A DNA stretch of 64,000 nt from Mycolicibacterium aubagnense (GTDB lineage Bacteria > Actinomycetota > Actinomycetes > Mycobacteriales > Mycobacteriaceae), in contig NZ_AP022577.1 in NCBI RefSeq assembly GCF_010730955.1, forward strand, positions 3,038,001 through 3,102,000, read 5' to 3'. This document shows, one piece after another, positions 16,443 to 26,987 of this stretch (positions are counted from its first letter, which is position 1; each line of letters begins with the position of its first letter). The notes beneath the pieces were generated by a model that made no database searches, was not told the origin of the DNA, and saw only the letters and a program-made list of their open reading frames with translations. Both the position numbers and the translations under genes were made by a program.

Positions 16443-16922
16443 GTGGCCGAGCCAGTGGACATCCCCGCCGAACACCATGCCGAGCACAGTGCCGAGAAAG
16501 CCGTCGAGGCGTCCTTGGGCCTGGTGACCCAGGCGTGGCGGTTCGTCGTCACCGGCGGCTTGTCCGCAGTGGTCGACTACGGTTTGTACGCACTGCTCAG
16601 CGCGGTTTTCGTGGCGAACGGCATGCCGGACGCGCGGGCCACGCTCATCGCGAAGACAATCAGCTTCATCGCCGGCACGACGACGGCGTACCTCATCAAC
16701 CGGCGCTGGACTTTCCAGGCCGAACCCAGCCGGGCCCGATTCATCGCGGTTGTGACCTTGTACGCAGTCACCTTCGGACTGCAGGTCGGCATCAATCAGC
16801 TGTTCTATCTGCAATTCGCCGGCGAGTCCTGGCGGCGGCCGGTGGCCTTCGTCATCGCCCAGGGCACGGCGACAGTGATCAACTTCGTGGTGCAGCGAGC
16901 CGTGATTTTCCGGCTGAAGTGA
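16443..16922 (+). CDS. GtrA-like membrane protein (Rv3789-like)
   Basis: 159 residues with four membrane segments of the GtrA/DPMS family: [43 protein letters not shown] (family signature), [21 protein letters not shown], and [21 protein letters not shown]. Rv3789 has been proposed either to move decaprenyl-phosphoryl-arabinose across the membrane or to anchor arabinan enzymes. The position directly ahead of dprE1 fits both. GTG start at 16443. The dprE1 start follows by 25 bp. Confidence 0.88.
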   Translation: MAEPVDIPAEHHAEHSAEKAVEASLGLVTQAWRFVVTGGLSAVVDYGLYALLSAVFVANGMPDARATLIAKTISFIAGTTTAYLINRRWTFQAEPSRARFIAVVTLYAVTFGLQVGINQLFYLQFAGESWRRPVAFVIAQGTATVINFVVQRAVIFRLK

Positions 16923-16947
16923 TGTTGGCCGGTACCCTTTGACCGTT

Positions 16948-18360
16948 ATGTCTACCCAGCCTGACGCCACGCTGCCCCTGACGCGCCGCGCCCTCACCGG
17001 GTTCGGCCGCACGGCACCGTCCGTGGCAAACGTGCTGTCCACACCCGATGTGTCACTGATCGCCGAGGCGGTCAAGCGGGTTGCGGACGCGAACTCTTCC
17101 AGCCCCTCTCACCTGCGCCGCGGCATCCTCGGCCGCGGTCTCGGCCGCTCCTACGGCGACCAGGCCTGCAACGGCGGCGGCATCGTCGTCGACATGACGG
17201 CGCTGAACCGGATCCATTCGATCAGCTCCGAGACCGCCATCGCCGACGTCGACGCCGGCGTCAGCCTGGACCAGCTGATGAAAGCCGCGCTGCCCTTCGG
17301 GCTGTGGGTTCCGGTGCTGCCGGGCACCCGGCAGGTCACCGTCGGCGGCGCCATCGCCTCGGACATCCACGGCAAGAACCACCACAGCGCGGGCAGCTTC
17401 GGCAACCACGTGGTGTCGCTGGACCTGCTGATGGCCGACGGCGAGGTGCACACCATCGCTCCCGACGGTCCCGACAGCGAGCTGTTCTGGGCCACCGTCG
17501 CCGGAAACGGATTGACGGGCATCGTGATCCGGGCCCGTATCAAGATGACCCGCACGGAGACCGCATATTTCATCGCCGACGGCATCGCCACCCGCGATCT
17601 GGAAGAGACCGTCGCGGTGCACCAGGACGGCAGCGAGGACAACTACACGTACTCCAGCGCCTGGTTCGACCTGATCAGTCCGGAGCCCAAGCTCGGCCGC
17701 GCCGCGGTGAGCCGCGGCAGCCTGGCCAAGTTGGATCAGCTACCGGCCAAGCTGGCGAAGGATCCGCTGAAGTTCACCGCACCCCAACTGCCGGCGATCC
17801 CGAACGTCTTCCCGGTGAGCTTCATGAACAAGCTGTCGCTGTCCATGATCGGCGAGGCGTTCTACCGGATGAGCGGCAACTACCAGGGCAAGATCGTCAA
17901 CCTGACGCAGTTCTACCACATGCTCGACATCACCTCGGGCTGGCAATATGCCTACGGCCCAACGGGTTTCGCGCAACACCAGTTCCTGGTTCCGCCCGAC
18001 GCCCTCGAGGAGTTCAAGGGCATCATCCGCTGGATGCACACCCAGAAGCAGTACTCGGCGCTGAACGTCTTCAAGCTGTTCGGCCCCGGCAACAAGGCGC
18101 CGCTGAGCTTCCCGATGCAGGGCTGGAACGTCGCCCTGGACTTCCCGAACCGGCCGGGCGTCAACGAGTTCCTCAACGAACTCGACAAGCGCGCAATGGA
18201 ATTCGGCGGCCGCGTCTACACCGCCAAGGACTCCCGCGTCAGCGCCGAGAGCTTCCACCGCATGTACCCGCGGATCGACGAGTGGATCGCCATTCGCCGC
18301 AAGGCCGACCCGAACGGCGTGTTCGCCTCCGACATGGCCCGCCGGCTCGAGCTCCTCTGA
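16948..18360 (+). CDS. dprE1: Decaprenyl-phosphoryl-ribose 2'-oxidase DprE1 (Rv3790-like), Ala in place of the benzothiazinone-target Cys
   Basis: A 470-residue FAD oxidoreductase of the VAO fold. It oxidises decaprenyl-phosphoryl-ribose to the 2'-keto intermediate at the periplasmic face. FAD segments: [19 protein letters not shown] and [22 protein letters not shown]. The C-terminal substrate domain has [26 protein letters not shown]. In M. tuberculosis the matching stretch reads GWNICVDFP, whose Cys387 is the covalent target of benzothiazinones. Here that position is Ala396 (codon 18133-18135). The ATG at 16948 is preferred over a TTG at 16939. dprE2 follows after 18 bp. Confidence 0.96.
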   Translation: MSTQPDATLPLTRRALTGFGRTAPSVANVLSTPDVSLIAEAVKRVADANSSSPSHLRRGILGRGLGRSYGDQACNGGGIVVDMTALNRIHSISSETAIADVDAGVSLDQLMKAALPFGLWVPVLPGTRQVTVGGAIASDIHGKNHHSAGSFGNHVVSLDLLMADGEVHTIAPDGPDSELFWATVAGNGLTGIVIRARIKMTRTETAYFIADGIATRDLEETVAVHQDGSEDNYTYSSAWFDLISPEPKLGRAAVSRGSLAKLDQLPAKLAKDPLKFTAPQLPAIPNVFPVSFMNKLSLSMIGEAFYRMSGNYQGKIVNLTQFYHMLDITSGWQYAYGPTGFAQHQFLVPPDALEEFKGIIRWMHTQKQYSALNVFKLFGPGNKAPLSFPMQGWNVALDFPNRPGVNEFLNELDKRAMEFGGRVYTAKDSRVSAESFHRMYPRIDEWIAIRRKADPNGVFASDMARRLELL

Positions 18361-18378
18361 ATCTTGAAAAGGAAACCC

Positions 18379-19158
18379 ATGATTGACGCAACCGGCAACC
18401 CGCAGACCATCCTGCTGTTCGGTGGTACCTCGGAGATCGGCCTGGCCATCGTCGAGCGCTACCTCAAGAACGCCAAGGCGCGGGTGATCCTCGCCGACCT
18501 GCCGAACGCCCCCAAGCGCGAGGCCGCCATCGCACAGATCGAGGCGGCCGGCGCCAAGGAGGTCGTGTACCTCGATTTCGATGCACTGGACACCAAGTCA
18601 CACCCGGCGATCATCGAATCCGCTTGGGCACAGGGCGATGTCGACGTCGCGATCGTTGCGTTCGGCATTCTCGGCGACGCCGAGGAACTGTGGCAGAACC
18701 AGTCGAAGGCCGTGCTGACCGCCCAGATCAACTACACCGCAGCGGTTTCCGTCGGGGTTCTGGTCGGCGACAGGATGAAGGCACAGGGCTTCGGACAGAT
18801 CATCGCGATGTCGTCGGTCGCCGGTGAGCGAGTCCGGCGCTCCAACTTCGTCTACGGCTCAACCAAGGCCGGCCTCGACGGTTTCTACCTGGGCCTGGGA
18901 GAAGCCTTGCGGGAGTTCGGGGTTCGCGTGCTGGTCATCCGGCCCGGGCAGGTCCGCACCACCACGACGCTGGAGCACTGGAAGGCGACCGGCGCCAAGG
19001 AGGCCCCCTTCACGGTCGACAAAGAAGACGTCGCCAACCAAGCCGTCGCTGCCGCCGCCAAGGGCAAGGAGCTCATCTGGGCACCGGGCCCGGTGCGTTA
19101 CCTGATGGCCGTCATCCGGCACATCCCGCGGTCGGTCTTCCGCAAACTCCCGCTCTGA
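18379..19158 (+). CDS. dprE2: Decaprenyl-phosphoryl-2-keto-erythro-pentose reductase DprE2 (Rv3791-like)
   Basis: A 259-residue short-chain dehydrogenase. It reduces the keto product of DprE1 with NADH to decaprenyl-phosphoryl-arabinose, the only arabinose donor in mycobacteria. Cofactor motif [19 protein letters not shown], then the [12 protein letters not shown] and AFGILGD segments. The catalytic Ser and Tyr-x3-Lys lie in [25 protein letters not shown]. The ATG at 18379 follows AAAGGA. Its stop codon overlaps the aftA start by one base (TGATG), so translation is coupled. Confidence 0.95.
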   Translation: MIDATGNPQTILLFGGTSEIGLAIVERYLKNAKARVILADLPNAPKREAAIAQIEAAGAKEVVYLDFDALDTKSHPAIIESAWAQGDVDVAIVAFGILGDAEELWQNQSKAVLTAQINYTAAVSVGVLVGDRMKAQGFGQIIAMSSVAGERVRRSNFVYGSTKAGLDGFYLGLGEALREFGVRVLVIRPGQVRTTTTLEHWKATGAKEAPFTVDKEDVANQAVAAAAKGKELIWAPGPVRYLMAVIRHIPRSVFRKLPL

Positions 19159-21041
19159 TGCGCAGCGCGCTGGCCGCGGGTGCCAGGGTGAGCGGCCAGA
19201 TGCTGGCCGCCATGGCACTGGCGGTGGTCATCGCGGTCATTGCGCTGCAAGCGATTGCGCGCGTGCAGTGGCCGGCGTTCAACTCGTCGAACCAGTTGCA
19301 TGCCCTGACCACCGCAGGCCAGTGCGCCGTCCTGATCGGGTTGCTGCTGACCGGGTGGGCATGGCGCCGCGGCTGGCACAAGAGCGCCAAGCTGGCGGGC
19401 ACGTCGCTGCTGGCGGCCTTCTCGGTCGTCACCCTCGGCATGCCGTTGGGCGCCACCAAGCTGTATCTGTTCGGCATCTCGGTCGACCAGCAGTTCCGCA
19501 CCGAGTACCTGACGCGCCTCACGGATACCGCCGTCCCGCACGACATGACGTACCTGGGTCTGCCGCCGTACTACCCGTCGGGGTGGTTCTGGCTCGGCGG
19601 CCGGGTGGCCGCACTGACCGGCACGCCGGCGTGGGAGATGTTCAAGCCGTGGGCCGTCATCACGATCACGGCGGCGATCGTCGCCGCATTCGTGTTGTGG
19701 GCGAACATGATTCGGTTCGAGTACGCCCTGGCCGTCACCACCGCGACCGCCGCGGTGACGCTGGCCTACGCGTCGACCGAGCCGTACTCGGCCGTCATCG
19801 TGGTCCTGATGCCGCCGGTAATCGTGCTGGCCTGGTCGGGACTGAAAGCCACCGCGCGGGAAGCAGGCGGGGGCCGGCGCAGCGGCTGGGCCGCGGTCAT
19901 CGGCACCGGACTGTTCCTCGGCATCGCGGCCCTGTTCTACACCCTGTTCCTCGGCTATCTAGCCCTCACGCTGACGCTCATGGCGTTGCTGCTGGCCGCG
20001 ACCGGGCGGCGCTGGGAACCGCTGTTGCGGGTGGCCGTCATCGCCGTCATCTCCGGCGTCATCGCCGCCATCCACTGGGGCCCCTATCTGCTGGCCACCC
20101 GGCACCACCCCGCGGACAAATCCACGGCGCTGCACTATCTGCCGATGTCCGGCGCGCAGCTGACCTTCCCCATGCTCGACGCCACGCTGCTGGGCGTCAT
20201 GTGCCTCATCGGAACACTGTGGCTGGTGGTCCGTGCCCGCAGCTCGACGCGAGCAGGTGCGCTCGCGATCGCCGTCGTCTCGGTATATGCCTGGTCCCTG
20301 CTGTCGATGCTGGCCACCCTGGCCCGCACCACGCTCCTGTCCTTCCGATTGCAGCCCACCCTGCTGGTGCTGCTCGTCACGGCCGGTACGTTCGGCTTCC
20401 TCGAGGTCGCGCGCGGACTGGCGCACCGGTATGCGCAGCCGACCACCAACCGGATCATCGCGGTGGCCGCCACCATCGGCGCGATCGGCGCGGTGTCGTT
20501 CAGCCAGGCGATCCCCGACATCCTGCGGCCCGACATCGCCGTCGCCTATACGGACACCGACGGCTACGGCCAGCGCGCCGACCGTCGCCCCCCGGGCTCC
20601 GAGCGGTTCTACCAGGAGATCGACCGGAAGATCACCGCCGCGACGGGCAAGCCCCGCAACGAGACCGTGGTGATGACCGCCGACTACAGCTTCATGTCCT
20701 ACTACCCCTACTACGGGTTCCAGGGCCTGACGTCGCACTACGCGAACCCGCTGGCGCAGTTCAAGGAACGGTCCGCCGCCATCGAGAGCTGGGCGACCAT
20801 GACCAACCCGGAGGACTTCGTCAAAGCGCTCGACACGCTGCCCTGGCAGGCGCCGACGGTGTTCCTGATGCGCCACGGCGGCACCGGCACGTACACGCTG
20901 AGGCTGGCCGAGGACGTCTACCCCAACCAGCCCAACGTGCGCCGCTACCAGGTGGCACTCGACGAGCGACTGTTCGACAGCAAGCACTGGCAGGTGACCG
21001 ATATCGGCCCGTTTGTGCTGGCCATCCGTAGCGGCCACTAA
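19158..21041 (+). CDS. aftA: Arabinofuranosyltransferase AftA (Rv3792-like)
   Basis: A 627-residue GT-C glycosyltransferase that transfers the first arabinofuranose from decaprenyl-phosphoryl-arabinose onto galactan. It shows about 11 hydrophobic segments from residue 12, a first extracytoplasmic loop with [19 protein letters not shown] (acidic catalytic region) and [18 protein letters not shown], and a soluble C-terminal domain from about residue 460. The ATG overlaps the dprE2 stop, and embC follows after 11 bp, matching the order seen in M. tuberculosis. Confidence 0.94.
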   Translation: MRSALAAGARVSGQMLAAMALAVVIAVIALQAIARVQWPAFNSSNQLHALTTAGQCAVLIGLLLTGWAWRRGWHKSAKLAGTSLLAAFSVVTLGMPLGATKLYLFGISVDQQFRTEYLTRLTDTAVPHDMTYLGLPPYYPSGWFWLGGRVAALTGTPAWEMFKPWAVITITAAIVAAFVLWANMIRFEYALAVTTATAAVTLAYASTEPYSAVIVVLMPPVIVLAWSGLKATAREAGGGRRSGWAAVIGTGLFLGIAALFYTLFLGYLALTLTLMALLLAATGRRWEPLLRVAVIAVISGVIAAIHWGPYLLATRHHPADKSTALHYLPMSGAQLTFPMLDATLLGVMCLIGTLWLVVRARSSTRAGALAIAVVSVYAWSLLSMLATLARTTLLSFRLQPTLLVLLVTAGTFGFLEVARGLAHRYAQPTTNRIIAVAATIGAIGAVSFSQAIPDILRPDIAVAYTDTDGYGQRADRRPPGSERFYQEIDRKITAATGKPRNETVVMTADYSFMSYYPYYGFQGLTSHYANPLAQFKERSAAIESWATMTNPEDFVKALDTLPWQAPTVFLMRHGGTGTYTLRLAEDVYPNQPNVRRYQVALDERLFDSKHWQVTDIGPFVLAIRSGH

Positions 21042-21052
21042 CATCTAGCCCC

Positions 21053-24000
21053 GTGGCCGGGGAACCTGAGGTAGAGCGCAATCACCGCACAGCGCGGTGG
21101 ATCGCGATCGTCGCCGGACTGCTCGGCGCGTTCCTGGCGATGGCGACGCCGCTGCTGCCGGTCACCCAGACCACGGCACAGCTGAATTGGCCGCAGGCTG
21201 GTGTGCTCAAGAGCGTCGACGCGCCGCTGATCGGCTACGTGGCCACCGACCTCGACATCACCATCCCGTGCTCGGCGGCCGCCGGCCTCACCGGCCCAGC
21301 CACCACGCTGCTGTCCACGGTGCCCAAGCAGGCCCCCAAGGCCGTCGACCGCGGTCTGCTGATCGAGCGCGTCGGCGGCGACCTGCTGGTCATCGTGCGC
21401 AACACCCCGGTGGTCAGCGCACCGCTGACCCAGGTACTCAGTGCCGCGTGCAAGGAACTGAAGTTCAGCGCGCACGCCGACAAGGTCACCGGCGAACTGG
21501 TCGGCCTGGTCCAGGGACCCGGCAACAAGGAGGGCCAAGAACCCAATAAACCCCTGCGTGGCGAGCTGAGTGGCTACGACTTCCGCCCGCAGATCGTCGG
21601 CGTCTTCACCGACCTGTCCGGGGCGGCCCCTCCCGGTCTGACGTTCTCGGCCACCATCGATTCGCGCTACAGCACGTCGCCGACGCTGCTGAAGATGCTC
21701 GCGATGATCTTCGGCGTGGTGCTGACCGTCGTCGCACTGAGCGCCCTACACGTGCTGGACCGCGCCGACGGCGTCACGCACAAGCGCTTCCTGCCGTCGC
21801 GCTGGTGGTCGGTGACCCCGCTGGACGGTCTGGTGACCCTGACCCTCGTCTGGTGGCACTTCGTCGGCGCCAACACCTCCGACGACGGCTACATCCTGAC
21901 CATGGCCAGGGTCTCGGAGCACGCCGGCTACATGGCCAACTACTACCGCTGGTTCGGCACCCCGGAGGCGCCGTTCGGCTGGTACTACGACCTGCTGGCG
22001 CTGTGGGCGCACGTATCCACATCGAGCATCTGGATGCGGCTCCCCACACTCCTGATGGCGCTGGCCTGCTGGTGGGTGATCAGCCGCGAAGTGCTTCCCC
22101 GCCTCGGCCACGCCGTCAAGAACAGCCGCGCCGCGGCGTGGACCGCCGCCGGCATGTTTCTCGCATTCTGGCTGCCCCTGAACAACGGCATCCGCCCGGA
22201 ACCGATCATCGCCCTGGGCATCCTGCTGACGTGGTGCTCGGTCGAGCGCGGCGTCGCCACCAGCCGGCTGCTTCCGGTGGCGATCGCCATCATCATCGGT
22301 GCGCTCACCTTGTTCTCCGGTCCGACGGGAGTCGCCGCGATCGGCGCCCTACTGGTCGCCGTCGGACCTCTGAAAACGATTGTGGCGCGGCATACTTCGC
22401 GCTTCGGCTACCTGGCGCTGCTGGCCCCGATCCTGGCGGCCGGCACCGTGACAGCGATCCTGATCTTCCGCGACCAGACGCTGGCCGCCGAGATCGACGC
22501 CAGCTCCTTCAAGACCACCGTCGGCCCCGCGCTGAGCTGGTTCGACGAACACATCCGCTACGAGCGGCTGTTCACCACCAGCCCGGACGGCTCGGTGGCC
22601 CGCCGGTTCGCGGTGCTGACACTGCTGCTTGCGCTCGCGGTCTCGGTCGCAATGTCGTTGCGCAAGGGGCGGATTCCGGGCACCGCCGCTGGGCCGGCCC
22701 GGCGCATCGTCGGGATCACGATCATCTCGTTCCTGGCCATGATGTTCACGCCCACCAAGTGGACGCACCACTTCGGCGTGTTCGCCGGGCTGGCCGGATC
22801 ATTGGGCGCGTTGGCCGCGATCGCCGTCGGCACGGTCGCCATGCGGTCGCGCCGTAACCGGGCGATGTTCGCGGCGGCCGTCCTGTTCGTCATGGCGCTG
22901 TCGTTCGCCACGGTGAACGGCTGGTGGTACGTCTCCAACTTCGGGGTGCCGTGGTCGAATCAGTTCCCCGCGTGGCACTTCGGCTTCACTACGTTCCTGT
23001 TCGGGCTGTCGTTCCTGACGCTGCTCTGGGCGGCATGGCTGCATTTCTACGACCGCGATCCCGAGAGACCGGTCAGTCGCCGGATTCCTCAGGCGCCCTT
23101 GGCAATCGCGTCATGGCTCGTGGTGTTCTTCGAGGTGCTGTCCCTGACTCTCGGTATGACGCAGCAGTGGCCGGCCTGGTCGGTGGGCCGCTCCAACCTG
23201 CAAGCGCTCACCGGCAAGACCTGCGGCCTGGCCGACGACGTCATGGTCGAGCAGGATCCCAACGCCGGCAAGCTCATCCCACAGTCCGGGACCGTCGGTG
23301 ACACGCTCGGCGCCGGTGGCGCAGAAGGCTTCACGCCCAACGGAATCCCCGCGGACGTCTCCGCTGACCCTGTGATGGAACCGCCGGGCGGCACCAACTT
23401 CGCCGACAACGACGGCGGTGTCGTCTCGGGATCCGAGCCGGGCACCGAGGGCGGCACCACCGCCGGGATGGGCGTCAACGGTTCCCGGGCCAAGCTCCCC
23501 TACAACCTCGACCCGGCGACCACCCCGGTACTGGGCAGCTGGCGCCCCGGCGTCCAGATCCCCGCGCGGATGCGCTCGGGCTGGTACCGGCTGCCGGCGC
23601 GCGATCAGGCCGGACCGCTGCTGGTCGTCGCGGCCGCGGGCCGCTTCAACCAGGGTGAGGTTCGCGTCGAATACGCCAACGACGCTCAGGCCGCGGCCGG
23701 CAAGATCGCCGGGGCTGTCGGCTTCGCCGATGTCGGCGCGGCACCCGCCTGGCGCAACCTGCGCGCACCCATGGCCGCCATCCCGCCCGACGCCACCGTG
23801 ATCCGCGTCGTCGCCACCGACGACGACCTCGCACCTCAACACTGGATCGCCCTGACCCCGCCGCGTATCCCGAAGCTGCGCACCCTGCAGGACGTCGTCG
23901 GCTCCACGGACCCGGTGTTGCTGGACTGGCTCGTCGGCCTGGCATTCCCGTGCCAGCGCCCGTTCGGTCACGACAACGGAGTCACCGAGGTGCCCAAGTG

Positions 24001-24259
24001 GCGCATCCTGCCGGACCGCTTCGGCGCCGAGGCCAACTCGCCCGTCATGGACTACCTCGGCGGCGGCCCGCTGGGCATCACCGAGCTGATGTTCAAGGCC
24101 ACCCCGGTGCCGACCTATCTGAAGGACGACTGGTTCCGGGACTGGGGCTCGCTGCAGCGGTTCACGCAGTACTACCCCGACGCGCAGCCGGCCCGGATCG
24201 ACCTGGGGACCGCCACCCGCAGCGGCTGGTGGGCCCCGGCGCCGTTGCGGCATTCCTGA
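21053..24259 (+). CDS. embC: Arabinosyltransferase EmbC (Rv3793-like), lipoarabinomannan arabinan
   Basis: A 1068-residue GT-C enzyme that elongates the arabinan of lipoarabinomannan, and an ethambutol target. TM1 is WIAIVAGLLGAFLAMATPLLPV. The catalytic acidic pair lies in the first large loop of the GT-C core, SDDGYILTMARV (Asp277/278), followed by ANYYRWFGTPEAPFGWYY. There are about 13 membrane spans, a proline-motif region near FTPTKWTHHFGVF, and a C-terminal carbohydrate-binding domain with WYRLPARDQAGPLLVV. Assigned as EmbC because it directly follows aftA. Unlike in M. tuberculosis and M. smegmatis, embA does not follow directly: a 3.4-kb insertion intervenes. Confidence 0.94.
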   Translation: MAGEPEVERNHRTARWIAIVAGLLGAFLAMATPLLPVTQTTAQLNWPQAGVLKSVDAPLIGYVATDLDITIPCSAAAGLTGPATTLLSTVPKQAPKAVDRGLLIERVGGDLLVIVRNTPVVSAPLTQVLSAACKELKFSAHADKVTGELVGLVQGPGNKEGQEPNKPLRGELSGYDFRPQIVGVFTDLSGAAPPGLTFSATIDSRYSTSPTLLKMLAMIFGVVLTVVALSALHVLDRADGVTHKRFLPSRWWSVTPLDGLVTLTLVWWHFVGANTSDDGYILTMARVSEHAGYMANYYRWFGTPEAPFGWYYDLLALWAHVSTSSIWMRLPTLLMALACWWVISREVLPRLGHAVKNSRAAAWTAAGMFLAFWLPLNNGIRPEPIIALGILLTWCSVERGVATSRLLPVAIAIIIGALTLFSGPTGVAAIGALLVAVGPLKTIVARHTSRFGYLALLAPILAAGTVTAILIFRDQTLAAEIDASSFKTTVGPALSWFDEHIRYERLFTTSPDGSVARRFAVLTLLLALAVSVAMSLRKGRIPGTAAGPARRIVGITIISFLAMMFTPTKWTHHFGVFAGLAGSLGALAAIAVGTVAMRSRRNRAMFAAAVLFVMALSFATVNGWWYVSNFGVPWSNQFPAWHFGFTTFLFGLSFLTLLWAAWLHFYDRDPERPVSRRIPQAPLAIASWLVVFFEVLSLTLGMTQQWPAWSVGRSNLQALTGKTCGLADDVMVEQDPNAGKLIPQSGTVGDTLGAGGAEGFTPNGIPADVSADPVMEPPGGTNFADNDGGVVSGSEPGTEGGTTAGMGVNGSRAKLPYNLDPATTPVLGSWRPGVQIPARMRSGWYRLPARDQAGPLLVVAAAGRFNQGEVRVEYANDAQAAAGKIAGAVGFADVGAAPAWRNLRAPMAAIPPDATVIRVVATDDDLAPQHWIALTPPRIPKLRTLQDVVGSTDPVLLDWLVGLAFPCQRPFGHDNGVTEVPKWRILPDRFGAEANSPVMDYLGGGPLGITELMFKATPVPTYLKDDWFRDWGSLQRFTQYYPDAQPARIDLGTATRSGWWAPAPLRHS

Positions 24260-24305
24260 CAAGTTGCGTCCTGGCGCGAATACGGAGCCTTTACGCCGAA
24301 CTCGA

Positions 24306-26078
24306 TCAGGCCTGGTCCGGGATCAGTGCGAATTCGGTTAGCAGTTCGCCGATCTCGCTTTGATCCAATCGTTGCACGATTCGCTTGCGGAGAAGTTCTG
24401 GTCCGGGTACCGAAAGCTGTTGCCCGTCACGCAGCCGCGCGGTGGCGAACAATAGTTTGCGTATGTCGTAGGTGGAGTTGAACACCTCAGGCACACCGCG
24501 TTCGATGCCCAGGAGCTTGTACGCGGCTTCCATACCGGTCCGCACCGAGTATTCAGTGGTGAAGATGGTGTCACGGGTGGTCTCCGCGAACTGCCCGATG
24601 AACGCGAAGTTCACCGCACCCTCGGGCACGACGTCTGGGCGGTCACCTGCACGGCGAGGAAGGAAGAAGGAGGTGACGTAAGGCATCATCACAGGCACGC
24701 ATTTGGCGCCAGTAGCTGCCAATCCGGCGATGTCGGCTTCCGGTACACCCAGGTGGTACAGCCATTCCTGGGTTATTTCTTCGCCGGTGCAGTCCTGCAT
24801 CGGCTTCTTGACGTAATCGCCTGGGCGGTCGACAAACAAGCCATACACCCACACCACGATCTGGTCGGGCGGTTGCTGCTTGAAGTGCGGCTGGCGGTTG
24901 ACGGTCCAACTCAGTAGCCAACTCGAGTCGCGGACGGTGACGATGCCGCCCGTGACGACCTTGCCGCTGAACGGGTCCCGCTTGCAGATCTTTTGGATGT
25001 ACTCGGGTATACGAAGATCGAGTGTGGTGACCGTCGCGGATTCCCATTTGCTCTGAGCAATGTTGTCGCAGAAGACTTCTGGTCGTCCGAACGATGAGTC
25101 ATGCTGTGCGATGCGTCGCCACAGTTCCCATGCCGGCGCGCGGCCGGTGTCCAGTTTGGCCGGCGTGTGGTGGTCACCGTTGTCGGAGTTTTCGGTCAGT
25201 GAGCCGATGGTGGTGAAGACCAGGTCATTCTCAGTGAGATTCACCCCTCCCGGTGATCCGTCGGGGCCAATCCAGTGAATTCGGTTGGCCAGTTTGTGCT
25301 CGGCGGTGATTTCGAAATCGATGTCCGTGACTTCGGTTTCGAAGCGAATGGTCACCCCCTGGTCGAGCAGCCAATGGGTCAGCGGCAGAACCAGCGACTC
25401 GTACTGGTTGTATTTGGTGAACTTCAGCGCCGTGAAATCGGGCAGTCCACCGATATGGTGCACGAAGCGGTGCAGGTACAGCTTCATCTCCAGCGCGCTG
25501 TGCCACTCCTCGAAGGCGAACATGGTGCGCCAGTACAACCAGAAGTTACTCGCCAAGAAGTCCTTACCGAATACCTCGTCGATCCGTTTGCCTTCCATCT
25601 CTTCGCGGGTGGCCAAGAAGACCTTGACGATGTCCTTCTGCGCACGGTCGCTGAGACCGAAGAGCCCGTCAGTGTGCGCGTCCTGCCCCTGGCGTTCGGT
25701 AACCCGTTGCAGCGAGTAATTGGGGTCGTCCTTGTTCAGCCAATAGAATTCATCGAGGACGGACGCACCGTCGATCTCGAGCGACGGGACCGACCGGAAC
25801 AGATCCCACAGGCACTCCATGTGGTCTTCCATCTCACGACCACCGCGAATCACGAAACCCCGCTGGGGTTCCTTGATGCCGTCAAGTGCCCCGCCAGCCA
25901 GCTTGAGTCGCTCCACGATGGTGATCCGCGATCCCGGTAGTTGTCCGTCGCGGATGAGGAACGCGGCACCCGACAGGGACGCCAGTCCCGCTCCGACGAA
26001 CCACGCAGTCTTTTCCTCCACCCCTTCGGGTTTGCGTGGACGGGCGAACGCTTCATAGTTGCCGCTGCTGTAGTACAT
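24306..26078 (-). CDS. ohyA: Oleate hydratase (MCRA family)
   Basis: A 590-residue FAD-dependent fatty acid hydratase that adds water to the cis-9 double bond of oleate to give 10-hydroxystearate. The family N-terminus MYYSSGNYEAFARPRKP is intact. The FAD loop is FVGAGLASLSGAAFLIRDG. The active-site region RGGREMEDHMECLWDLFRS carries the catalytic Glu, followed by LDEFYWLNKDDPNYSLQR. A perfect GAGGAGG ribosome site precedes the ATG at 26078. It lies 45 bp downstream of the 3-hydroxyacyl-CoA dehydrogenase gene on the same strand, so the pair looks like one operon for unsaturated fatty-acid handling. It interrupts the emb cluster. Confidence 0.93.
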   Translation of the reverse strand: MYYSSGNYEAFARPRKPEGVEEKTAWFVGAGLASLSGAAFLIRDGQLPGSRITIVERLKLAGGALDGIKEPQRGFVIRGGREMEDHMECLWDLFRSVPSLEIDGASVLDEFYWLNKDDPNYSLQRVTERQGQDAHTDGLFGLSDRAQKDIVKVFLATREEMEGKRIDEVFGKDFLASNFWLYWRTMFAFEEWHSALEMKLYLHRFVHHIGGLPDFTALKFTKYNQYESLVLPLTHWLLDQGVTIRFETEVTDIDFEITAEHKLANRIHWIGPDGSPGGVNLTENDLVFTTIGSLTENSDNGDHHTPAKLDTGRAPAWELWRRIAQHDSSFGRPEVFCDNIAQSKWESATVTTLDLRIPEYIQKICKRDPFSGKVVTGGIVTVRDSSWLLSWTVNRQPHFKQQPPDQIVVWVYGLFVDRPGDYVKKPMQDCTGEEITQEWLYHLGVPEADIAGLAATGAKCVPVMMPYVTSFFLPRRAGDRPDVVPEGAVNFAFIGQFAETTRDTIFTTEYSVRTGMEAAYKLLGIERGVPEVFNSTYDIRKLLFATARLRDGQQLSVPGPELLRKRIVQRLDQSEIGELLTEFALIPDQA

Positions 26079-26123
26079 GGCCCTCCTCGAATTTCGTCTG
26101 AGAGTGTTTGGTGTTGCGCGTAT

Positions 26124-26987
26124 TCAGCGGCTCGGATAGCTGTAGAAGCCCTGCCCGGTCGCAACGCCGAGGTGGCCCTTGTCGATGTAGTTCTCTTTGA
26201 GCCAGCCCGCGATGCGCTGTGCGTCCTCGTCGCCGTGCGACATCAGGTTGTAGGGAGTCATCAAACCGATCACGTCGAAGATCTGGAACGGGCCGACCGG
26301 TGCACCGGTCGCGATTTTCCAGGTCTTGTCAACGGTTTCGGGGTCGGCATAGCCACCGGCCGCCAAACCCGCTGCTGCGTTCAGAAACGGCACCAGAAGC
26401 GAGTTCAGCACGTAACCTGCCTTCTCGCGATGCAGTTCGATCGGCACCATTCCGATGTCCTTGGCGAACTGGACCACTCGGGCAAAGACAGCGGGATCCG
26501 TATCAGCAGTGCCCATGATCTCCGCGGTGTTGAGCCGCCAGATCTGGTTGGCGAAGTGCAAAGCCAGGAATCGGTCCGGACGCCCGGTGTGTCGTTTGAG
26601 ATCGCTGGGCAAGAGCGTCGAGGAGTTGGTGGCAAAGATGGTGCGTTGCGGTGCCACTGCCGCGAGCTTCTCGTACGTGTCCTGTTTCACGGACAGAATC
26701 TCCGGTACTGCCTCGATGACCAGGTCCGCGTCGACGACGGAGTCGGCCAAGTCCGACGTGAGTCGGATACGCGAAAGCGCTTCATCGGCTTTACCCGCCA
26801 CTCCCCCAGCCAATTCCCGCGTGTACGTCGTCGCCAAGCCGGCGAACCGTTGCCGGGCGCCGGCAAGAGCCGCGTCGTCTATGTCATAGGCCGTCACGTC
26901 GAAACCGTGGAACGCAGTCTGGAATGCGATCTGCGATCCCAACACACCGGTGCCGAGAACGGTTACGTTGGCAATATGGTCAACCAT
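26124..26987 (-). CDS. 3-hydroxyacyl-CoA dehydrogenase
   Basis: 287 residues from the ATG at 26987. NAD domain: NVTVLGTGVLGSQIAFQTAFHGFDVTAYDID, then LVIEAVPEILSVKQDTYEKL, FATNSSTLLPSDL (the Ser/Asn of the active site) and LALHFANQIWRLNTAEIM (the His of the HFxNP-like motif). The C-terminal domain has EKAGYVLNSLLVPFLNAA and GAPVGPFQIFDVIGLMTPYNL, as in HBDH/PaaH-type enzymes. It oxidises 3-hydroxyacyl-CoA with NAD. Co-located with oleate hydratase, it suggests a fatty-acid degradation or detoxification module. The same-strand leader upstream (26988-27143) shows no convincing coding. Confidence 0.9.
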   Translation of the reverse strand: MVDHIANVTVLGTGVLGSQIAFQTAFHGFDVTAYDIDDAALAGARQRFAGLATTYTRELAGGVAGKADEALSRIRLTSDLADSVVDADLVIEAVPEILSVKQDTYEKLAAVAPQRTIFATNSSTLLPSDLKRHTGRPDRFLALHFANQIWRLNTAEIMGTADTDPAVFARVVQFAKDIGMVPIELHREKAGYVLNSLLVPFLNAAAGLAAGGYADPETVDKTWKIATGAPVGPFQIFDVIGLMTPYNLMSHGDEDAQRIAGWLKENYIDKGHLGVATGQGFYSYPSR

